Source: Methylotenera_A sp044222005 (GTDB lineage Bacteria; Pseudomonadota; Gammaproteobacteria; Burkholderiales; Methylophilaceae). From it: 64,000 bases of DNA. Numbering within the stretch: position 1 is the stretch's first letter; the number at the start of each line of letters is the position of its first letter. Below, one piece after another: positions 59,254 to 64,000 of this stretch. Location of the stretch: assembly GCA_044222005.1 (NCBI GenBank), contig JBGANY010000002.1, positions 62,001-126,000 on the forward strand. The letters are read 5' to 3'. The notes beneath the pieces are model-generated. The model was not told the origin of the DNA, did no database searches, and worked only from the letters and a program-made list of their open reading frames with translations. A program made the position numbers and the translations under genes.

Positions 59254-60219
59254 TTACCTTCTGGCACGAATGGCACGACCTGCCGCGCTTCGGAAGCTAT
59301 CGTATGCTGCGCGCGGCGAAGTATTGAGCAAATATTCAGGTACTACTACATCCAATGAGGCAGGCGTGACGCCAAGTTCGGCTGCGATCGGTGCATTGCA
59401 TACACTATCTACCTGCATTGAGCGCACATTGTCGCGCGACATCAGCTTGATGGGCAGGCATTCCATCATGAACACCTGCGCATAAGAGAGCGCATCATTC
59501 AAACCAATGATAGGCCGCTGTTTGCCCAGAATTGCCATTACCTTTTGCAATAATTCCCGCAGAGAGTAAATATCCGGGCCACCCAACTCATAGCATCTGC
59601 CATAAGTAGCGGTGTTTTCAAGTGCGTTTACAAAGCACTGTGCGACATCCTCCACCCAGATCGGCTGGAACTTTGCGTCAGGTTTTGCCAAAAAAATGAT
59701 GGGTAAGAACTTAATCAAACTGGCAAACAGATTTAAGAAATGATCGCCTCGGCCAAAGACCACCGAAGGTCTAAAAATGGTGATGTCTAGCTTTTTATTA
59801 AACTCATTGATGGCCGCCTCACCAGCCACCTTGCTGCGCAAATATTGGCTTGGCGCGTGGGTGCTGGCTTGCAGGGCGCTCATGTGCAAGAGCCGGTGAA
59901 TACCCAGCTCTTCGCAACACTGCGCAACGCGGCGTGGTAATTGATGATGAATGAGCTCAAACGTATTCTTGCCGCTTTCATGCAGAATACCGATCAGGTT
60001 AATCACGGCATCGCTGCCTTTAAGCGCCTCTTTCAGCGCGTGATTATCTATTACATTACATTCCTGCACCTGCACATTCGGCAGTATAATCAAGTGTTTG
60101 GCCGCCTCACGACGGCGCGACAGCACTTTAACCCTGTAACCTGCCTGGTCTAATTTGGCTACCAGGCAGCTACCTATATACCCCGCGCCGCCTAACACTG
60201 TGATTGTTTTAATTGTCAT
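59254..60219 (-). CDS. NAD(P)-binding SDR, NDUFA9/complex-I-associated type
   Basis: 321 residues. Rossmann motif VLGGAGYIGSCLVAKL (residues 8-23), VINLIGILHE, and the atypical catalytic region HMSALQASTHAPSQYLRSKVAGE (SxxxYxxxK-like). The family includes NDUFA9-like proteins often annotated as nucleoside-diphosphate-sugar epimerases. Substrate unknown. It lies 15 bp after the slt stop and just before cca. Confidence 0.85.
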   Translation of the reverse strand: MTIKTITVLGGAGYIGSCLVAKLDQAGYRVKVLSRRREAAKHLIILPNVQVQECNVIDNHALKEALKGSDAVINLIGILHESGKNTFELIHHQLPRRVAQCCEELGIHRLLHMSALQASTHAPSQYLRSKVAGEAAINEFNKKLDITIFRPSVVFGRGDHFLNLFASLIKFLPIIFLAKPDAKFQPIWVEDVAQCFVNALENTATYGRCYELGGPDIYSLRELLQKVMAILGKQRPIIGLNDALSYAQVFMMECLPIKLMSRDNVRSMQVDSVCNAPIAAELGVTPASLDVVVPEYLLNTSPRAAYDSFRSAAGRAIRARR

Positions 60220-60234
60220 TTTTTCTTATCCTGC

Positions 60235-62256
60235 TTATTCAGTTGATCCGGCCTGCCCGATTGGCTGGCTTTGCTCAGCTAACGGCTGAGATTCAAGGGC
60301 GTCCTCAGTTTGAGCATAGAACGCACCATTGCTGCCGGGAACAACACCCAATCTCTGCTTGAGTGGCATGGTTTTCAAGCCCAGGCGTGGCGCATACAAA
60401 TGCGCGTTTGCCATTACTTTCTGTACATAACTGCGGGTTTCGCTAAACGGAATGGTCTCCGCATAAATAGCGCCCTCCAGCGGCACTGCCGCCACCCATT
60501 TTTTAGCGCGGCTAGGGCCTGCATTATACGCGGCTGTCGCCATGGTTTCCTGCCCGTTCATTAATTCAAGCGTGTAGTGCATATAGTAAGTACCCAGCGC
60601 GATATTAGTATCCAGCTCATGGATCATGCCCTGATGAAAGTCATCAATCCCGACGCGCCTGGCCGCCCATTTGGCGGTGGCGGGCATCAGCTGCATGAGG
60701 CCAGAAGCGCCTACCCCGGATTTGGCATAATGCATAAACCGGCTTTCCTGCCGTGTGATGCCATATACCCAAGCCTCATCAACTGCCTGCTCCTGCGCTG
60801 CCGACTTCATTAAATTGCGATAAGGGGTCGGGTATCGCAGTGCGAAATCGTGCATTTCAGTGGTTTTATCTGCCGTGATAATCGCCAGATCGTGCCAATT
60901 TCTGTCCGCGGCGAATTCGGCTGCGGCAAGCAGTTGTTTGTCGTCGAAGTCTTTAGTTGCCAGCGCCCATTCCGATTTTGCTTCCCATCTAAGGCCCAGC
61001 CTTTGCAGCGCCTCAGCACGCTGAAACGCAGGCCTATCCGCGATTTCCTCTACCTCTGAATCTGCCACCTTGTATTCACTCAGCGGCGCCGACATAAAAC
61101 CGTCCAATTCATCTTGCGCAAGCCAGCCATAGTAGTGACGCTCGGTGGAAAGTTTGGCCAGCAGGGTATTCGCCTCTAGTGTCTGATTCTGCGCTTTTAG
61201 CGCACGCGCTTTCCAGTAGCGCCAGGTGCCTTCTTCAGCTTGCTCTGGCTGCATTCTGGAAACCGCACTTAACACCACAGGCCAGTTTTTTTCACGTAAC
61301 GCTGCGCGCGCATACCAGGCTAACTGCTCCTTATTCAGCGAGGCATTTTCTGCCAGCTTAAACCACTGCAGCGCCTGCGGCTCATGCCGCAATGCAGCCT
61401 GCAGCGCGAGCCTGCCATAAAAATATGTCCGATCTTCCGCACGGAACAAATCCTCAACTTTTTTGAACGCGCTTAACGCCTGCTGCGAATCTGTTTTTGC
61501 TATTCGATTGAGCGCGAACAGATTCAGCTCACGGCCAAACCGGCTCTTAAACGAAATGAGTTTTTTACTTAGCACCAGTTGCGGTGAAGCATAAGCCTTG
61601 TCTATTAACTTATAGTAACTGGGTTCAAAAGTATTCGACCGCTTGCTGATGGCTTTAGCAAGGTTAATGCGACTATCAGCGAGTGCCAAGCGGAAGCGCG
61701 CCCAGATATCTTCCTCTGTCAGCACGCCTGCTACCTGCATGCGGTCATATAGATCAGCACAGTTACCGGGCTGCTCTTTTGCCTGCATCCACAGCGGCTT
61801 TGCGGCTTCCAGCGTAGAAATGTCGCCCGCAACCGAGTTTGCCTCCGCTGCATAGCAGGCAACGGCCACATCCTCCAGCTGATAATTCACGACCTCGTTT
61901 GAAAAACTCAGCCAGTCCAGATTCTTGGCCAGTTTTTTTAGATATTCACCACGCAATCGATCCGCAAAAGGAAACTCACTGTACTTGTTCAGGAAGTTCT
62001 CTACCGTCTGATTATCTGCATCTTTCAGATTAAGCAGCATCAGCCAATAGTCAGCATAAGGCGCCAGAATATAATTCTGGCTTTGTAATTGTTCAACGTA
62101 ATCGGATAAAGCAATGACATTTTTTTTATCGTAAGCGGCACGCGCCTGTAAAAACTCGTCATCACCGGAAGCTGCAAAACCGCTCTTTATTGCAAAAAAC
62201 ACAATAAAAATGCCAGAGAAAACAAACTGTTTGATGAATGTAGTGGCCATACCCAT
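60235..62256 (-). CDS. slt: Soluble lytic murein transglycosylase (Slt70 type)
   Basis: 673 residues from MGMATTFIK, a start chosen because the small membrane protein stop lies only four bases before it (TAACGGTATG); an upstream in-frame ATG (62283) overlaps that gene. A signal peptide ends near GFAAS. A long helical superhelix (TPR-like) leads to the C-terminal lysozyme-like domain with the catalytic Glu in YGITRQESRFMHYAKSGVGA (about 495) and the GLMQLMPATAKWAAR motif, then NIALGTYYMHY. It cleaves peptidoglycan strands to 1,6-anhydro products in the periplasm. Confidence 0.92.
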   Translation of the reverse strand: MGMATTFIKQFVFSGIFIVFFAIKSGFAASGDDEFLQARAAYDKKNVIALSDYVEQLQSQNYILAPYADYWLMLLNLKDADNQTVENFLNKYSEFPFADRLRGEYLKKLAKNLDWLSFSNEVVNYQLEDVAVACYAAEANSVAGDISTLEAAKPLWMQAKEQPGNCADLYDRMQVAGVLTEEDIWARFRLALADSRINLAKAISKRSNTFEPSYYKLIDKAYASPQLVLSKKLISFKSRFGRELNLFALNRIAKTDSQQALSAFKKVEDLFRAEDRTYFYGRLALQAALRHEPQALQWFKLAENASLNKEQLAWYARAALREKNWPVVLSAVSRMQPEQAEEGTWRYWKARALKAQNQTLEANTLLAKLSTERHYYGWLAQDELDGFMSAPLSEYKVADSEVEEIADRPAFQRAEALQRLGLRWEAKSEWALATKDFDDKQLLAAAEFAADRNWHDLAIITADKTTEMHDFALRYPTPYRNLMKSAAQEQAVDEAWVYGITRQESRFMHYAKSGVGASGLMQLMPATAKWAARRVGIDDFHQGMIHELDTNIALGTYYMHYTLELMNGQETMATAAYNAGPSRAKKWVAAVPLEGAIYAETIPFSETRSYVQKVMANAHLYAPRLGLKTMPLKQRLGVVPGSNGAFYAQTEDALESQPLAEQSQPIGQAGSTE

Positions 62257-62260
62257 ACCG

Positions 62261-62443
62261 TTATAAACGAATGACCCGCGCAATTAAATAAAGCACAACG
62301 ACCACGAGCAAACCCCAGCTCGTGTATTTAAGTAATTGTTTAATATAAGCCAAATACTTTCGATTGCGCGTAACCACAAAAGTTGCCAGTAACACCAAAC
62401 TTGCGATAAACACCAATATGATCGTTAAGCGGATGATTGGCAT
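62261..62443 (-). CDS. Small two-helix membrane protein
   Basis: 60 residues with two hydrophobic helices (about 6-24, LTIILVFIASLVLLATFVV, and 42-57, SWGLLVVVVLYLIARV) joined by a basic loop (TRNRKYLAYIKQ). No family recognised. It lies between lpxC (17 bp) and slt (4 bp) on the same strand, and slt probably depends on reinitiation after it. Supported by context and by a plausible membrane-protein composition. Confidence 0.65.
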   Translation of the reverse strand: MPIIRLTIILVFIASLVLLATFVVTRNRKYLAYIKQLLKYTSWGLLVVVVLYLIARVIRL

Positions 62444-62460
62444 TTCGGATGACCGATAAC

Positions 62461-63399
62461 TTAACTAAAATGCGGCATGAGATCGGGCGTAAAAAACGCG
62501 GTTTGCTCCTGAAAACCGACCGGCGCCTCTTCAATGCGTTCAAATGTCGCATATTCCCAGGCTGACGCATCAGCCAACAGCGCGCGGAGCAGTGCATTAT
62601 TTAGCGCATGGCCTGATTTATATGCAGTAAAAGCGCCAAGCAGAGGATGGCCCAGCATATACAAATCGCCAATCGCATCCAGCACTTTGTGTTTGGCAAA
62701 CTCATCCTGATAACGTAACCCATCGCTGTTCAACACACGGTACTCGTCCAGCACAATCGCGTTATCCAGACTGCCGCCACGCGCCAAGCCATTGGCGCGC
62801 AGGTATTCTACTTCGTGCATGAAGCCGAATGTACGCGCACGGCTGATTTCCTTCACGTAAGAGTTATCGGCAAAATCAATTTTAACGTTATTGCCGGAGT
62901 GCTCGAAAACGGGATGCGCAAAATCAATGGTGAAATCCATTTTAAAGCCGTGGTAAGGCTCAAACCTCACCCACTTATCGCCTTCTTTTACTTCGATTAA
63001 CTTTTTGATTTTTATAAACTTTTTGGCAGAATTCTGCTCAACGATGCCAGCCGATTGCAACAGGAAGATAAACGGCCCAGAACTGCCGTCCATGATGGGA
63101 ATTTCCGACGCCGTGACTTCGATAATAATATTATCAACGCCTAGGCCGGCCAGTGCGGACATCAGGTGCTCAACAGTGGCGACACGCACACCATCGTGTT
63201 CTAGGGCAGAACACATGCGCGTGTCACGCACCGCCTCAGGCTGTGCTTGTATTTCGGGTGCGCCGGGCAAATCGGTGCGCCTGAATACGATGCCAGTATC
63301 AATCGCAGCCGGCTTTAAAGTCAACGTGACCTTCTCGCCGTTATGCAAACCAACACCGGTAGCACTCACCTGCTTTTTCAAAGTTCTTTGTTTTAACAT
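62461..63399 (-). CDS. lpxC: UDP-3-O-acyl-N-acetylglucosamine deacetylase
   Basis: 312 residues, standard length. The N-terminal QRTLKKQVSATGVGLHNG, zinc-binding VATVEHLMSALAGLGVDN, SGPFIFLLQSAGI, and KHKVLDAIGDLYMLG with the C-terminal GHALNNALLRAL. It performs the committed step of lipid A synthesis. It follows ftsZ by 80 bp, the conserved arrangement at the end of the dcw cluster, and opens the minus-strand lpxC-small protein-slt-SDR-cca group. Confidence 0.97.
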   Translation of the reverse strand: MLKQRTLKKQVSATGVGLHNGEKVTLTLKPAAIDTGIVFRRTDLPGAPEIQAQPEAVRDTRMCSALEHDGVRVATVEHLMSALAGLGVDNIIIEVTASEIPIMDGSSGPFIFLLQSAGIVEQNSAKKFIKIKKLIEVKEGDKWVRFEPYHGFKMDFTIDFAHPVFEHSGNNVKIDFADNSYVKEISRARTFGFMHEVEYLRANGLARGGSLDNAIVLDEYRVLNSDGLRYQDEFAKHKVLDAIGDLYMLGHPLLGAFTAYKSGHALNNALLRALLADASAWEYATFERIEEAPVGFQEQTAFFTPDLMPHFS

Positions 63400-63479
63400 G
63401 TTATAGGTCTAGCACCTGATTCCTTATTGCGGTTCAACCAATATCTATCCTGTTGATATTTTAGCAAATTACCCGCAAG

Positions 63480-64000
63480 TTAATCTGCTTGTTTGCGCAA
63501 AAACGCAGGAATGTCATATTCCTCCACTCCTGACATTTTCATCGCCTCAACCTGTGCACGACGGTTGTTCTGACTAAACACGGCAGGTGCCTCGTCCTCC
63601 ACTTCACCGCCCACAAACATGGGTTGATTAGTTGTTCCATTCATGACCGTGGTCATCACGCGTAGTTCCGGTTTCTGCTGGCGGCGTGCAATCGCACCAT
63701 TCAAGCCGGTCGCTACCATGGTCACACGCAATTTGTCACCCATGGTCTCGTCCATCACATTACCTACAATCACGGTCGCATCATCGGCAGTGAACTCTTT
63801 AATGGTGTTCATCACATCATAATACTCTTTCATTTTAAAGCTGGCGCTTGCGGTAATGTTAATCAAAACACCGCGTGCGTTAGCCAAGTTGACGTCTTCC
63901 AGCAACGGGCTGGCTACTGCCTGCTCAGCCGCGATACGCGCACGTTCTGGGCCGCTCGCCTCAGCAGAACCCATCATTGCCATGCCCATTTCACTCATCA
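63480..64000 (-). CDS. ftsZ: Cell division protein FtsZ, C-terminal part
   Basis: The last 172 residues or so; the 5' part lies beyond the window. Visible are the second tubulin domain (GPERARIAAEQAVASPLLEDVNLANARGVLINIT, ADDATVIVGNVMDETMGDKLRVTMVATGL), a short linker, and the C-terminal tail YDIPAFLRKQAD, which binds FtsA/ZipA/SlmA. FtsZ forms the division ring. SlmA, its inhibitor at the nucleoid, is encoded in the same window at 56598. lpxC follows after 80 bp. Confidence 0.97.
   Translation of the reverse strand, partial: MSEMGMAMMGSAEASGPERARIAAEQAVASPLLEDVNLANARGVLINITASASFKMKEYYDVMNTIKEFTADDATVIVGNVMDETMGDKLRVTMVATGLNGAIARRQQKPELRVMTTVMNGTTNQPMFVGGEVEDEAPAVFSQNNRRAQVEAMKMSGVEEYDIPAFLRKQAD

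Overview
The window is a gene-dense bacterial chromosome segment of moderate GC with about 70 protein genes. Gene order and protein style point to a betaproteobacterium, most likely in or near the Methylophilaceae (Methylotenera/Methylophilus type). This rests on recalled betaproteobacterial gene orders (ftsZ-lpxC, secA next to an M23 peptidase and a DUF721 gene, rsxABCDGE-nth, tkt-gap-pgk-pyk) and on a proton-pumping pyrophosphatase, DUF1841 and DUF1289 proteins. It was not tested by a search. No rRNA, tRNA, CRISPR array, prophage or insertion sequence was seen. Both ends cut genes: a TPR/NTF2-like protein at base 1 and ftsZ at base 64000.

Layout. 1-4.1 kb: envelope and folding genes (L,D-transpeptidase, two cyclophilins, lpxH, a thioredoxin-like ferredoxin). 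4.1-8.3 kb, minus strand: HD-GYP protein, an FHA protein with a shortened first domain, PP2C phosphatase, nusB, ribH. 8.4-13.1 kb: an OFA-type transporter divergent from phoB-phoR, with a three-repeat Pho box between them. 13.1-14.0 kb is the one accessory-looking patch: a dispersed repeat, an AT-rich orphan gene and an attC-like hairpin. 14.0-19.3 kb: a molybdopterin oxidoreductase divergent from roxA, then a secretin-like protein and a lipoprotein made of an 18-bp tandem repeat. 19.3-22.3 kb, minus: MBL-fold hydrolase, bamC, dapA. 22.5-28.7 kb: the Rsx/Rnf electron-transport operon and nth.

28.8-33.2 kb is a seven-gene operon, mostly translationally coupled: FIST protein, DUF1841 protein, ECF sigma factor, zinc-finger anti-sigma factor and a bufferin-type RiPP system (Cys-repeat precursor, MNIO enzyme, DUF2063 partner). 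33.2-42.8 kb: DUF1289, secA, M23 peptidase, DUF721/DciA-like gene, hppA, a membrane-tethered LuxR-type regulator, cytochrome b561, a VIT-type transporter and ppa. 42.9-52.4 kb, minus: dedA, DUF1232, purC, pyk, pgk, gap, tkt, a Gfo/Idh oxidoreductase and a thioredoxin-like protein. 52.4-58.0 kb, plus: rsmE, argA fused to a DNA-binding domain, argB, a HAD nucleotidase, slmA, a hemerythrin and a DUF2788 protein. 58.0-64.0 kb, minus: an ftsZ-lpxC-small membrane protein-slt-SDR-cca cluster.

The strongest unusual signal is the N-acetylglutamate synthase at 53253-54845. It carries an N-terminal Cro/CI-type helix-turn-helix and sits behind a perfect 41-bp palindrome (20-bp arms) that covers the -10 box, the predicted transcription start and the first two bases of the start codon. 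This looks like an enzyme that represses its own gene. Other points are the bufferin operon with EGNCS repeats, a family of inverted-repeat-bounded intergenic elements (three copies), the FHA domain lacking its phosphopeptide-binding core, and a possible decayed integron cassette.
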